Below are positions 25,452 to 34,557 of a DNA stretch of 64,000 bases, piece by piece. The position numbers were made by a program, and so were the translations under genes. Within the stretch, counting starts at the first letter, position 1; every line of letters starts with the position of its first letter. Where the stretch lies: assembly GCA_934456365.1 (NCBI GenBank), contig CAKSHC010000003.1:124001-188000 (forward strand). The letters run 5' to 3'. Source of the stretch: an uncultured Eubacteriales bacterium. GTDB taxonomy: Bacteria; Bacillota; Clostridia; Oscillospirales; UMGS1783. Under the pieces are notes generated by a model. That model was not told the DNA's origin and did not search any database. It saw nothing but the letters and a program-made list of their open reading frames with translations.

Positions 25452-26021
25452 ATGACAGGACTCGAAACCATCCGCCGCGAAATCCTCGACGAGGCCTCCG
25501 CCCGCGCCGAGGAGCTGCTCGCCCAGGCCCGCCGTGAGGCGGATAAAACCGTCGCCGCCGCCGAGAAGGCGGCCGAAGCGGAGGCGCAGGCTCTTCTGGA
25601 TTCGGCCGCTCTCAAGCGCGCCGATTTCCGTCGTGCCGCCGCCGACGAGGCCGCCCTCGCCCGCCGCCGCGCGCTTTTGGAGGTGCGCCGCGAGGAGGTG
25701 GAGAAAACCGTTGCCGCCGCCCGTCAGGCCATCCTTGATTTGCCCGACAGCGAGTATTTCGCCCTCCTCTCCCGTCAGATCGGGGCGCTTGGCGCGGAAT
25801 CGGGCGAGCTTCGCCTGAGTGCGCGCGACCTCGGCCGCCTGCCCCGGGACTTCGAAAAATCCCTGCCCGAGGGGATCGCCCTTTCGAAAGAAAGCGCCCC
25901 CATCGACGGCGGCTTTCTGCTGCTGCAAAACGGGATCGAAATCAACAATTCCCTCTCCGCCCTCTTCGACGCCGCCCGGGATTCCCTCTCCGATCTCGCC
26001 GCCGAAGCGCTCTTCTCCTGA
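25452..26021 (+). CDS. ntpE: V-type ATPase subunit E
   Basis: 189-residue peripheral-stalk subunit: a long N-terminal helix (1-95) rich in Ala, Glu and Arg, then a small globular domain ending in GGFLLLQNGIEINNSLSALF, the conserved E-subunit signature. Partner of the stalk subunit encoded first in the operon. RBS GGGGGATC lies before the ATG; 11 bp after ntpK. Confidence 0.88.
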   Translation: MTGLETIRREILDEASARAEELLAQARREADKTVAAAEKAAEAEAQALLDSAALKRADFRRAAADEAALARRRALLEVRREEVEKTVAAARQAILDLPDSEYFALLSRQIGALGAESGELRLSARDLGRLPRDFEKSLPEGIALSKESAPIDGGFLLLQNGIEINNSLSALFDAARDSLSDLAAEALFS

Positions 26022-26033
26022 CGAGGCCCGCCT

Positions 26034-26978
26034 ATGGCTGAAAACACCGTTTATGCCGTTACCCGCGTGCGTGCCCGGGAAAAGGGCTGCCTCTCGGCCG
26101 CCTTTTTGGAATCTATGCTTGCCGCCGGGAGCGAGGCCGAAGCCCGGCGCCTTCTGCAGGATAAAGGCTGGCCAGGCGGGGATACCGAGACCATGCTCCA
26201 TGCCGCCGAGCGCGAGCTGATCGCCTTTCTGCGGGAAATTCTCCCCGGCGAAACCGACCTCCTTGCCCCCGTCACCCTGCGAGCCGACTACCATAACCTC
26301 AAGGCCGCCCTCAAGGAAAGCCTGCGCGAAAGCGCCGTGGCGCTGGACGTGCCCGGCGGAGAAGTGCCCTATGAAAAGCTGCGCGCCGCGCTGATGCGGG
26401 AGGATTTCTCCTCCCTGCCCGAGGCGCTCGCCGCCCCCGCCCAAAAGGCCCTCGCCCTTCTGCGCGAAACGCACGACGGCCGCCGCAGCGACGCGATCGT
26501 CGACCGCGCCTATATGGAGCGCCTGTGGGAGCTGTGCCAAAAGCGCGACGAGGTCTGCCGCGCCTATGCCGAAGCCGAGCTCTTGAAGGGCTGCGTCAAA
26601 ACAGCCGTGCGCGCCGTCCGGATGGGCTGCGACGCCGGCTTTCTGGAGGAAGCCCTGCCCGAGTGCGGCCCGATCGGAAAGGACGAGCTGATCCTTGCCG
26701 CCCGCCGCGGCGAGGAGGGGGTGTCGGAGCTTCTCGAAAAGCGCGGCTGGAGGCCGGAAAGCCTCTCGTCGCTCGCCGCCTTCGAGTGCGCCGCCGACAG
26801 CCGCCTGATCCGCTCGCTGCGCCAAACCCGCACCGCCATCGAGGGCACCGCCCCCGTTTTCGCCTTCTATCTTGCCCGCCAAAGCGAGATCCGCACCGTG
26901 CGGATTCTGCTCACGGGCCTTCGCGTCAGCGCAGATCCAGCGCTTCTGCGGGAAAGGATCCGGGAAAGCTATGTATAA
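26034..26978 (+). CDS. ntpC: V-type ATPase subunit C (d-type, rotor-axle adaptor)
   Basis: 314-residue helical protein linking the central shaft to the membrane ring. Family features: YAVTRVRAREKGCLS at the N-terminus, DYHNLKAALK, and the C-terminal PVFAFYLARQSEIRTVRILLTG. The 3' end overlaps the subunit F-like gene by eight bases. Confidence 0.88.
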   Translation: MAENTVYAVTRVRAREKGCLSAAFLESMLAAGSEAEARRLLQDKGWPGGDTETMLHAAERELIAFLREILPGETDLLAPVTLRADYHNLKAALKESLRESAVALDVPGGEVPYEKLRAALMREDFSSLPEALAAPAQKALALLRETHDGRRSDAIVDRAYMERLWELCQKRDEVCRAYAEAELLKGCVKTAVRAVRMGCDAGFLEEALPECGPIGKDELILAARRGEEGVSELLEKRGWRPESLSSLAAFECAADSRLIRSLRQTRTAIEGTAPVFAFYLARQSEIRTVRILLTGLRVSADPALLRERIRESYV

Positions 26979-27297
26979 AGCAGCCGTGATCGGCGATTTT
27001 GAAAGCATCTACGGCTTTGGCGCCCTCGGCCTCGATCTCTATCCCGTCGCCACCCCCGAGGAGGCCGAAAAGCTCCTGCATCGCCTGCGCGATCAGGCAG
27101 CCGTGATCTATCTCACCGAAGCCCTCGCCGAAGCCCTCGGCGACCGGCTCGATCGTTACGACGAAACCAAACTGCCCTCCATCATCCTCATCCCCGGCGT
27201 CACCGGCGATACGGGAGAGGGAATGAAGCGCGTCCACCGCTCGGTCGAGCGCGCCGTCGGCAGCGATATCTTCGCCGGAGAAAGGGACGAATTATGA
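26971..27297 (+). CDS. ntpG: V-type ATPase subunit F (NtpG)
   Basis: 108-residue Rossmann-like shaft subunit (YKAAVIGDFESIYGFGALGLD, VIYLTEALAEAL, PSIILIPG). The ATG at 26971 lies inside the end of ntpC and the stop overlaps ntpA (ATGA), so the three are translationally coupled. Length matches the family. Confidence 0.88.
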   Translation: MYKAAVIGDFESIYGFGALGLDLYPVATPEEAEKLLHRLRDQAAVIYLTEALAEALGDRLDRYDETKLPSIILIPGVTGDTGEGMKRVHRSVERAVGSDIFAGERDEL

Positions 27298-29060
27298 GCA
27301 AAGGAACAATTCTCAAGGTGGCCGGCCCGCTTGTCGTCGCCACCGGTATGCGCGACGCCAATATGTTCGACGTGGTGCGCGTTTCCAACGAACGCCTCAT
27401 CGGCGAAATCATCGAAATGCACGGCGACCGCGCCTCCATCCAGGTCTACGAAGAAACCTCCGGCCTCGGCCCCGGCGAACCTGTCGAATCCATGGGCGAG
27501 CCCCTGTCCGTCGAGCTGGCCCCCGGCCTGATCGGCTCGATCTTCGACGGGATCCAGCGCCCCCTCGAGGCGATCATGAAAAAGTCGGGCAATATGCTCG
27601 AGCGCGGCGTCGAGGTCCCCTCGCTCGACCGCGAGAAAAAGTGGCACTTCTCCCCCAAAGCCCGCCCCGGCGACGAGCTGACCGCCGGCGACGTGCTCGG
27701 CACGGTCGAGGAAAGCAAAATCATCACCCAGAAAATCCTCGTCCCCTTCGGCATGAAGGGCCGGCTCAAAAGCATCCGCGAGGGCGACTTCACCATCACC
27801 GACCCCATCGCCACCCTCGAAACCGAGCAGGGCGAAAAGGAAATCGCCATGCTCCAGAAATGGCCCGTCCGGAAGGGCCGCCCGTATCGGAAAAAGCTCT
27901 CGCCCGACCAGCCCCTGATCACCGGCCAGCGCGTGATCGACACCCTCTTTCCCATCGCCCGCGGCGGCACGGCAGCCGTCCCCGGCCCCTTCGGCAGCGG
28001 CAAAACCGTCGTCCAGCACCAGCTGGCCAAATGGGCCGAGGCCGATATCGTGGTCTACATCGGCTGCGGCGAGCGCGGCAACGAAATGACCGACGTGCTC
28101 AACGAGTTCCCCGAGCTCAAAGACCCCAAAACCGGCTTCTCGCTCATGGAACGCACCGTCCTCATCGCCAATACCTCCGATATGCCCGTGGCCGCCCGCG
28201 AAGCCTCCATCTATACCGGCATCACCATCGCCGAGTATTTCCGCGATATGGGCTATTCCGTCGCTTTGATGGGCGATTCCACCTCAAGATGGGCCGAGGC
28301 GCTGCGTGAAATGTCCGGCCGCCTGGAGGAAATGCCCGGCGAAGAGGGCTACCCCGCCTACCTTGGCTCCCGCCTCGCCCAGTTCTACGAGCGCGCCGGC
28401 CGGGTCCATACCCTCGGCAAAGAAGAGCGCGAAGGCTCCCTCTCGGTCATCGGCGCCGTCTCCCCGCCGGGCGGCGATATCTCCGAGCCCGTCTCGCAGG
28501 CCACCCTGCGCATCGTCAAGGTCTTCTGGGGGCTCGACAGCAACCTCGCCTACCGCCGCCACTTCCCGGCCATCAACTGGCTCACCTCCTATTCGCTCTA
28601 TACCGACCTCACCGCCGACTGGTTCGATTCCCGCTGCAAGGGCTGGACCGAAAACCGCGGCCGGATTCTGCGCCTCCTCTCCGAGGAAGACGAGCTCAAC
28701 GAAATCGTCCAGCTCGTCGGCATGGACGCCCTTTCCCCCGGCGACCGGCTCAAGCTCGAAGCCGCCCGCTCCATCCGGGAAGACTTCCTCCATCAGGACG
28801 CCTTCCACGAGGTCGATACCTATACCCCCGTGGAAAAACAGGCCCAGATGATGCAGCTCATCCTGGCTTTCTACGACTTCGGCCTGCAGGCCCTCGAGCG
28901 CGGCGCCGATATCGAAAAGATCGTCTCGGTGAGCGCCCGCGAACGCGTCGGCCGCTTTAAGTACACCCCGTTCGACCAGTGCGCCGCCGAATACCAGAGC
29001 GTGATCGCCGCCCTCCAGAAAGAGCTCGGCGCCCTCTGCGAGGAAGGAGAGAAGTTCTGA
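27294..29060 (+). CDS. ntpA: V-type ATPase catalytic subunit A
   Basis: 588-residue catalytic subunit. Walker A GPFGSGKT lies at about residues 231-238, the non-homologous insertion precedes it, the catalytic Glu is in CGERGNEMTDVL, and the Arg region is SRWAEALREMSGRL. The family insert and C-terminal helical domain are complete. Start overlaps ntpG and the stop overlaps ntpB by one base. Confidence 0.96.
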   Translation: MSKGTILKVAGPLVVATGMRDANMFDVVRVSNERLIGEIIEMHGDRASIQVYEETSGLGPGEPVESMGEPLSVELAPGLIGSIFDGIQRPLEAIMKKSGNMLERGVEVPSLDREKKWHFSPKARPGDELTAGDVLGTVEESKIITQKILVPFGMKGRLKSIREGDFTITDPIATLETEQGEKEIAMLQKWPVRKGRPYRKKLSPDQPLITGQRVIDTLFPIARGGTAAVPGPFGSGKTVVQHQLAKWAEADIVVYIGCGERGNEMTDVLNEFPELKDPKTGFSLMERTVLIANTSDMPVAAREASIYTGITIAEYFRDMGYSVALMGDSTSRWAEALREMSGRLEEMPGEEGYPAYLGSRLAQFYERAGRVHTLGKEEREGSLSVIGAVSPPGGDISEPVSQATLRIVKVFWGLDSNLAYRRHFPAINWLTSYSLYTDLTADWFDSRCKGWTENRGRILRLLSEEDELNEIVQLVGMDALSPGDRLKLEAARSIREDFLHQDAFHEVDTYTPVEKQAQMMQLILAFYDFGLQALERGADIEKIVSVSARERVGRFKYTPFDQCAAEYQSVIAALQKELGALCEEGEKF

Positions 29061-30430
29061 TGCCAAAGGAATACCGTACCATTGAAGAAGTCGCCGGCCC
29101 GCTGATGCTGGTGCGCGGCGTCGAAGGCGTCGTTTATAACGAGCTCGGCGAAATCACCCTCGCAAACGGCGAAAAGCGCCGCTGCAAGGTGCTCGAGATC
29201 AACGGCACCGATGCTCTCGTCCAACTCTTCGAGTCCTCCACCGGCATCAACCTCGCCGAAAGCAAGGTCCGCTTCCTCGGCCGCGCCATGGAGCTCGGCG
29301 TCAGCGAGGATATGCTCTCCCGCGTCTTCGACGGGCTCGGCCGCGTCATCGACGGCGGCCCCGAGATCCTGCCCGAAAAGCGCATGGATATCAACGGCCT
29401 GCCCATGAACCCCGCCGCCCGCAACTACCCGCAGGAGTTCATTCAGACCGGCGTTTCGGCCATCGACGGGCTCAACACCCTCGTGCGCGGCCAAAAGCTC
29501 CCCATCTTCTCGGCCTCCGGCCTGCCCCATGCCCAGCTCGCCGCCCAGATCGCCCGCCAGGCCAAGGTGAGAGGCACCGACGAGCCCTTCGCCGTCGTCT
29601 TCGCCGCCATGGGCATCACCTTCGAGGAATCCAACTTCTTCATCGAGTCCTTCCGCGCCACCGGCGCCCTGTCGCGCGCCGTCCTCTTCATCAACCTGGC
29701 CAACGACCCGGCCGTCGAGCGCATCGCCACCCCCCGGATGGCCCTCACCGCCGCCGAGTACCTCGCCTTTGATAAGGGAATGCACGTGCTCGTCATCATG
29801 ACCGATATCACCAACTATGCCGACGCTCTGCGCGAGGTCTCGGCCGCCCGTAAGGAGGTCCCCGGCCGCCGCGGCTATCCCGGCTATATGTATACCGACC
29901 TGGCCACCATGTACGAGCGCGCCGGCCGCCAGAAGGGCAAGCCCGGCTCCATCACGCTCATCCCCATCCTCTCCATGCCCGAAGACGATAAAACCCACCC
30001 CATCCCCGACCTCACGGGCTATATCACAGAGGGCCAGATCATCCTTTCGCGCGACCTCTACCGGAAGGGCGTCGCGCCCCCGATCGACGTGCTCCCTTCG
30101 CTGTCCCGTCTTAAGGATAAGGGCATCGGCGAGGGCAAAACCCGCGCCGACCATGCCAACACCATGAACCAGCTCTTCGCCGCCTATGCCCGCGGCAAGG
30201 AGGCCAAGGAGCTGATGGTCGTTTTAGGCGAGGCCGCCCTGACCGACATCGATAAAATCTACGCCCGCTTTGCCGATGCCTTCGAAAAGGAATACGTCTC
30301 GCAGGGCTACGGAACCGACCGCTCCATCGAGGAAACGCTCGAGCTCGGCTGGAAGCTCCTCTCCATGCTCCCGCGCGCGGAGCTCAAGCGTATCAAAGAC
30401 GAATACCTTGACCGCTATTATAAGGGGTGA
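29060..30430 (+). CDS. ntpB: V-type ATPase regulatory subunit B
   Basis: 456-residue non-catalytic subunit forming the hexameric head with A. Typical motifs: VAGPLMLVRGVEGV, QEFIQTGVSAIDGLNTLVRGQKLPIFSA, a degenerate P-loop SASGLPHAQLAAQI, and GRRGYPGYMYTDLATMYERAGR. ATG at 29060 overlaps the ntpA stop; GTGA overlap with ntpD. Confidence 0.96.
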   Translation: MPKEYRTIEEVAGPLMLVRGVEGVVYNELGEITLANGEKRRCKVLEINGTDALVQLFESSTGINLAESKVRFLGRAMELGVSEDMLSRVFDGLGRVIDGGPEILPEKRMDINGLPMNPAARNYPQEFIQTGVSAIDGLNTLVRGQKLPIFSASGLPHAQLAAQIARQAKVRGTDEPFAVVFAAMGITFEESNFFIESFRATGALSRAVLFINLANDPAVERIATPRMALTAAEYLAFDKGMHVLVIMTDITNYADALREVSAARKEVPGRRGYPGYMYTDLATMYERAGRQKGKPGSITLIPILSMPEDDKTHPIPDLTGYITEGQIILSRDLYRKGVAPPIDVLPSLSRLKDKGIGEGKTRADHANTMNQLFAAYARGKEAKELMVVLGEAALTDIDKIYARFADAFEKEYVSQGYGTDRSIEETLELGWKLLSMLPRAELKRIKDEYLDRYYKG

Positions 30431-31104
30431 GCCGCGTGGCCGGAAAACAAATCATTCCAACCCGGATGGAGCTCACCCGCCTGCGCCGCAAGCTCGCCAC
30501 CGCCCGGCGCGGTCATAAGCTCCTCAAGGATAAGCGCGACGAGCTCATGCGCCGGTTCCTCGACCTCGTGCGGGAAAACCTCGCCCTGCGCCGCGAGGTC
30601 GAGCAGGGCATCCGCCGCGCCCGCGGCAACTTCGTGCTCGCCGCCGCCGGCATGAGCGAGGAGGAGCTCCACCTCGCTATGGCCCTGCCCAAGCAGGAGA
30701 TCGGGATCGAGGTCTCGGAGCGCAATATCATGAGCGTCGAGGTTCCCGTTTTTGAGGATCATACCCGCACCTCGTCGCAGGGCGACATCTATTCCTACGG
30801 CACCGCCTTCACCGCCGCCGATCTCGACGACGCCGTCGCCTCGCTGCAAGGCGTCCTGCCCGCCATGCTCCGGCTGGCCGAGATCGAAAAAAGCTGCCGG
30901 ATGCTGGCCGCCGAAATCGAAAAAACAAGACGCCGCGTCAACGCCCTCGAGCACGTCATGATCCCCCAGCTCGAGGAGGGCATCCGCGCCATCAGCATGA
31001 AGCTCGATGAAAACGAGCGCTCCACCCAGGTGCGCCTGATGAAGGTGAAGGATATGATGCTCGAGCAGGCCCACCACTATTCCGAAAGGGAGAAAGAGTC
31101 ATGA
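30427..31104 (+). CDS. ntpD: V-type ATPase central shaft subunit D
   Basis: 225-residue rotor shaft subunit with long N- and C-terminal helices (PTRMELTRLRRKLATARRGH and RVNALEHVMIPQLEEGI, both conserved). GTG start at 30427 overlaps the ntpB stop; a second GTG nine bases downstream is an alternative. Overlaps the next lipoprotein gene by four bases. Confidence 0.93.
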   Translation: MSRVAGKQIIPTRMELTRLRRKLATARRGHKLLKDKRDELMRRFLDLVRENLALRREVEQGIRRARGNFVLAAAGMSEEELHLAMALPKQEIGIEVSERNIMSVEVPVFEDHTRTSSQGDIYSYGTAFTAADLDDAVASLQGVLPAMLRLAEIEKSCRMLAAEIEKTRRRVNALEHVMIPQLEEGIRAISMKLDENERSTQVRLMKVKDMMLEQAHHYSEREKES

Positions 31105-31439
31105 AAAAAATCGCCGCTCCGCTCGCCCTGCTGCTCCTGATCGCCCTGCTTGCCGCCTGCTCGGCCGCCACCCCCATCGGCGACCGGGAAAAGCGCCTCG
31201 GCCAGGCCTTCAACCAGGCCTCCGACGCCTATAACGAGCTCACCGAGATCGTCAATCAGAAAAAGGAGATCAACGGCGAGGCCTGGGAGGATGTCCAGGC
31301 CCTCGGCGCCATGCTGCGCAATTATAAAAAGGTCATCGAGGAGGCCGAGTCCTTCTCCATCGAGGAAATGGATTCCATGATCGCCTGGCTCGAATCCGTC
31401 CCCCAAACCACCGCCTCCTTAAAATCCCGCCTGGGCTAA
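31101..31439 (+). CDS. Small lipoprotein at the end of the V-ATPase operon
   Basis: 112-residue predicted lipoprotein: signal peptide with lipobox LLAAC (Cys about residue 20), then a helical, acidic domain. Its ATG overlaps the ntpD stop (ATGA), so it is translated with the ATPase. It has no counterpart in the classical ntp operon known to me. A role at the outside face of the membrane, for example in assembly or stability, is guesswork based on position alone. Confidence 0.75.
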   Translation: MKKIAAPLALLLLIALLAACSAATPIGDREKRLGQAFNQASDAYNELTEIVNQKKEINGEAWEDVQALGAMLRNYKKVIEEAESFSIEEMDSMIAWLESVPQTTASLKSRLG

Positions 31440-31448
31440 AAAAAGATA

Positions 31449-31483
31449 AAAAAGGACAGAGGATTTTCCTCTGTCCTTTTTTA
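31449..31483 (+). terminator. Terminator of the V-ATPase operon
   Basis: A 15-bp perfect stem (31449-31463 with 31467-31481) and three-base loop, ending in TTTTTT. Confidence 0.92.
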
Positions 31484-31516
31484 TTGTAAATCCGCAAGAA
31501 AACGATTTGTCGAAAA

Positions 31517-31573
31517 GTTTTGCGATTATAAATCGCAAAACAGATTGATTTTGAGCAAGAATTGCGGTATACT
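31517..31573 (+). promoter_or_regulatory. Promoter with upstream 11-bp palindrome
   Basis: TTGATT (31545-31550), 17 bp, TATACT (31568-31573) drives the DUF4143 ATPase gene. Immediately upstream is a perfect inverted repeat, GTTTTGCGATT / AATCGCAAAAC (31517-31527 and 31531-31541, three-base spacer), placed like an operator or activator site. Confidence 0.7.
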
Positions 31574-31596
31574 ATTTCCAAATGGAGGTGGTCGCA

Positions 31597-32808
31597 ATGA
31601 TTTACAGGCCTTTGTATGTGGATAAGATTCTGGCGTATGCGGATACGCCTTTTGTCAAAATTCTCACGGGAGTGCGCCGCTGCGGAAAGTCAACCATCCT
31701 GAAAATGATTATGGAACGGCTGAAAACGCAGCGGAACATTCCGGAGGATCGCATCGTCAGCCGCCGTTACGACTCCATGGAATATGAGGATATGACGGCA
31801 AAGCAGATGTACGCTGAATTGAAAGCGAGCCTGTCGCCGGAGGGAAAAACCTATCTGTTTCTCGACGAGGTGCAGGAAATCAAGGGCTGGGAAAGAGTCC
31901 TCAATTCGCTGGCGTCGGATTTTGATGTGGACCTGTATGTAACCGGTTCAAACTCCCGGATGATGTCCTCGGAAATTTCAACCTACCTGACCGGGCGCTA
32001 TGTGTCTTTCCGTATTTTCACCTTATCCTTCGGCGAATATCTGACATTCAAAAGCCAGTATACCGATGTCGGCGATCCGAAAGCTGAGCTTGCCAATTAT
32101 GTGCGCCTGGGAGGCTTCCCGGCCACACACCTGCAGGATTATTCCCAGGATGAGGTCTATACGATCGTCCGGGATATCTACAATTCCACGATCTTTTCGG
32201 ATATTGTCAAGCGCAATCAGGTAAGGAAAATCGACCAGCTGGAGCGCGTTGTAAAATACACCTTCCACAATGTCGGCAATACCTTTTCCGCCAAATCCAT
32301 CGCAGATTATCTGAAAGCGGAGCGCCGGGCGCTCGACAACGAAACGGTCTATAGCTACCTCGAAAAGCTGGAAAAGGCGTATTTGCTTCATCGGTGCTCC
32401 CGCTTTGATTTGCAGGGTAAGGAAATTCTGAAAACGCAGGAGAAATTCTACTTGGCCGATACCGCTCTGCGCTACAGCGTTCTCGGCTATCATGCCGACA
32501 GCGTGGCCTCCAGCCTGGAAAACGTCGTGTATCTGGAGCTTTGCCGCCGAGGATATACCGTGTATGTCGGAAAGTCCGGCCGCGGCGAGATCGACTTTGT
32601 GGCCACCCGGCAAAACGATACGCTCTATGTGCAGGTCGCGCAGGAGATTCCTTCCGAAAAAACGGAAAAGCGGGAATACGACCGGCTGCTGGAGATCCCC
32701 GATAACTACCCGAAATATGTTCTCACAACAGACGCCTTCTCCGGAGGAAACTACAAGGGCATCCAAACGATGCACATCGCGGATTTTCTGCTCAGCTCCG
32801 ACTATTGA
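31597..32808 (+). CDS. AAA+ ATPase with DUF4143 domain
   Basis: 403-residue member of the AAA_14/DUF4143 family. Walker A is GVRRCGKST near residue 25 and Walker B is YLFLDEVQEI near 92, followed by VTGSNS and an Arg-rich sensor. The C-terminal DUF4143 part has a PD-(D/E)XK-like end (RGEIDFVATRQNDTLYVQVAQE). The ATG at 31597 follows GGAGGTG. Base composition is lower in G+C than the flanks, as for other copies of this very mobile family. Function is not established. Confidence 0.85.
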   Translation: MIYRPLYVDKILAYADTPFVKILTGVRRCGKSTILKMIMERLKTQRNIPEDRIVSRRYDSMEYEDMTAKQMYAELKASLSPEGKTYLFLDEVQEIKGWERVLNSLASDFDVDLYVTGSNSRMMSSEISTYLTGRYVSFRIFTLSFGEYLTFKSQYTDVGDPKAELANYVRLGGFPATHLQDYSQDEVYTIVRDIYNSTIFSDIVKRNQVRKIDQLERVVKYTFHNVGNTFSAKSIADYLKAERRALDNETVYSYLEKLEKAYLLHRCSRFDLQGKEILKTQEKFYLADTALRYSVLGYHADSVASSLENVVYLELCRRGYTVYVGKSGRGEIDFVATRQNDTLYVQVAQEIPSEKTEKREYDRLLEIPDNYPKYVLTTDAFSGGNYKGIQTMHIADFLLSSDY

Positions 32809-32821
32809 ATAAAATATAGGG

Positions 32822-32858
32822 AAAAGGGCCCGCCTGTTTGTCAGGCGGGCCCTTTTTT
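32822..32858. terminator. Bidirectional terminator
   Basis: A 15-bp perfect stem AAAAGGGCCCGCCTG / CAGGCGGGCCCTTTT with a five-base loop between the ATPase gene and azlD, followed by T's. Confidence 0.92.
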
Positions 32859-33180
32859 ATCCCAAAAGCGGCAAAAGCCTCTCTGTCAGAAAAACAGCCG
32901 CCGCGCTTGCCGCCGCCACCGTGAGCAGGCTGCGCCGGCAAAGCCCCAGCCCCACCGCCACGCAAAAGCCCACCGCCGCGCTGACCGGCGAGGCCGTGCT
33001 CGAAAAAATATCCGGCAGGGTCATGGCCGCCAAAACGGCATACGGTGTGTAGGCCAAAAAGGAACGCAGGAAGGTCGAGCGCACCGGTCGGCGCAGCGCC
33101 ACAACCGGCAGCGCGCGCAGAAGATAGGTCGTCAGCGCCGTCACCAGGATTCCCAAAAGAAGAAAAACCGTCTTATTCAT
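32857..33180 (-). CDS. azlD: AzlD-like branched-chain amino acid exporter subunit
   Basis: 107-residue protein with three to four TM helices; LRALPVVALRRP, FLAYTPYAVLAAMTLPDIF is the AzlD signature. Works with AzlC to export branched-chain amino acids or analogues. The start at 33180 overlaps the azlC stop by four bases. Longer frames upstream are antisense artefacts within azlC. Confidence 0.88.
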   Translation of the reverse strand: MNKTVFLLLGILVTALTTYLLRALPVVALRRPVRSTFLRSFLAYTPYAVLAAMTLPDIFSSTASPVSAAVGFCVAVGLGLCRRSLLTVAAASAAAVFLTERLLPLLG

Positions 33181-33887
33181 GCGCCTTCCTCTCTCACCGG
33201 GAAGCGCCGGGCGGCAATGGAAGCCGCCGCCATCGTGCAGAGAATGATCCGCCACCCCGGCGAAAGCGAGGCCGTGAAGGGCAGAAACGAAAGCAGACAG
33301 GATAGCCCCGCCGAAATCAGGGCCGTGAGCAAAACGGCGCGGCTGCGGGTCATGGGCGGCAGAAGAATGGATAAAAACATCCCGTAAATCGCGATCCCCA
33401 AAGCCGAAAGCAGGGATGCGGGGAGCGCTTCGAAAAGCGTCGCTCCCAAAAGGGTGCCGAAGCTCCAGCCGAGATAGGGCAATAGCCCCAGTCCGCAGAA
33501 GTAGGAAAAGGTCAGCGACGAGGTCTGGGTCATGGCCACCGCATAGATCTCGTCGGTGTTGAAAAAGGCCAGAAAGGCCCGCTGAACGCCCGAAATCGAG
33601 GCCGGCAGCCGCTGCGCCAGAGAAAGCGACATCAGAAAATAGCGCAGATTGATCACCAGCGTCGCCACAAAAAGCTCGGTCAGAAGCCCGCCCTTGAGCA
33701 GGATCTCCAGCCCGGCAAATTGTCCCGCCGAGGTGAGGTTGGTCATGGAAAAAAGCTGCGCCGCCCAAAGCGGAAGCCCGCCTGAGCGCGCGGCAATGCC
33801 GAAGGTGAAGGAAACCGAAAGATACCCCAAACAAATGGGTAGCCCGTCGCGCAGACCGCGGCGGAAGGTTAAGCGCGAAGAATTCAT
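33177..33887 (-). CDS. azlC: AzlC-like branched-chain amino acid exporter subunit
   Basis: 236-residue membrane protein with about six helices. Family motifs: GLRDGLPICLGYLSVSFTFGI, SAGQFAG and NLRYFLMSLSLAQRL. ATG at 33887 overlaps the S24 repressor stop (ATGA), so the exporter is co-translated with that regulator. Distantly supported by neighbouring azlD. Confidence 0.92.
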   Translation of the reverse strand: MNSSRLTFRRGLRDGLPICLGYLSVSFTFGIAARSGGLPLWAAQLFSMTNLTSAGQFAGLEILLKGGLLTELFVATLVINLRYFLMSLSLAQRLPASISGVQRAFLAFFNTDEIYAVAMTQTSSLTFSYFCGLGLLPYLGWSFGTLLGATLFEALPASLLSALGIAIYGMFLSILLPPMTRSRAVLLTALISAGLSCLLSFLPFTASLSPGWRIILCTMAAASIAARRFPVREEGA

Positions 33888-34525
33888 CGGATTTGCCCCT
33901 GAAAGGCGATGGCCTTTCCCAGAATGCGAAGGTTTTTGCCGTCGTGCGCCGAATATTCAAAGGGCGCGTAGGCCGGATTTTCCGCCCGTAAAATCACCCG
34001 ATCCCCCAGCTTGAAAACCCGCTTGAGGGTGGCTTCGTCGTCGATCATCACGGCGGCGATCTCCCCGTCGTCCACATCGTCCTGCGCGTGGATGAAAACC
34101 AGATCCCCGTCGTAAATGCGCGCGCCGATCATGCTGTCGCCCTTGATGCGCAGCGCGAAATCCGCTCCGTCGTTTTCCGAATCCACATAGCAATCCACCG
34201 CCTGCTCGCCGAAAATCGGCTCGCCCGCCGCGATCGACCCCAGAAGCGGCGCCCGATGCGGCTTTAGGCGCACCAGATTGCGCGGCGCCGCCGGCGCGCT
34301 TTTCCCCTCGGCGCCCATCAGCCAATCCGGATCCACCCGGAAATAATCCGCCAGAAGATACAAAGTGGCCAGCTTCGGTCCGATCAGACCGTTGCAATAG
34401 CGGCTGATGGTGCCCGAGGAAAGCCCCACTGCGGCCGCCACCGTATAGGTCGTTTCGCCCCGTTCGGCCAAAAGCTGCGCCAAACGGGCCCCGAAAACCT
34501 CCCGATTGATCTCTTTTTGCCCCAT
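33884..34525 (-). CDS. XRE-S24 (LexA/CI-like) autocleaving repressor
   Basis: 213-residue repressor. The N-terminal XRE HTH is in TYTVAAAVGLSSGTISRYCNG (start to about residue 65). The C-terminal S24 peptidase domain has an Ala-Gly cleavage-type motif in SIAAGEPIFGE, the catalytic Ser in KGDSMIGARI and Lys in EATLKRVF. The ATG at 34525 follows GGAGGGAA. Autocleavage, typically RecA-dependent, is family knowledge. It faces two small genes across a region with four 13-bp sites and is in one transcript with azlCD, an unusual pairing. Confidence 0.9.
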   Translation of the reverse strand: MGQKEINREVFGARLAQLLAERGETTYTVAAAVGLSSGTISRYCNGLIGPKLATLYLLADYFRVDPDWLMGAEGKSAPAAPRNLVRLKPHRAPLLGSIAAGEPIFGEQAVDCYVDSENDGADFALRIKGDSMIGARIYDGDLVFIHAQDDVDDGEIAAVMIDDEATLKRVFKLGDRVILRAENPAYAPFEYSAHDGKNLRILGKAIAFQGQIR

Positions 34526-34557
34526 ATTCCCTCCTGTCGGCCCTTTTTTACCCCTCG

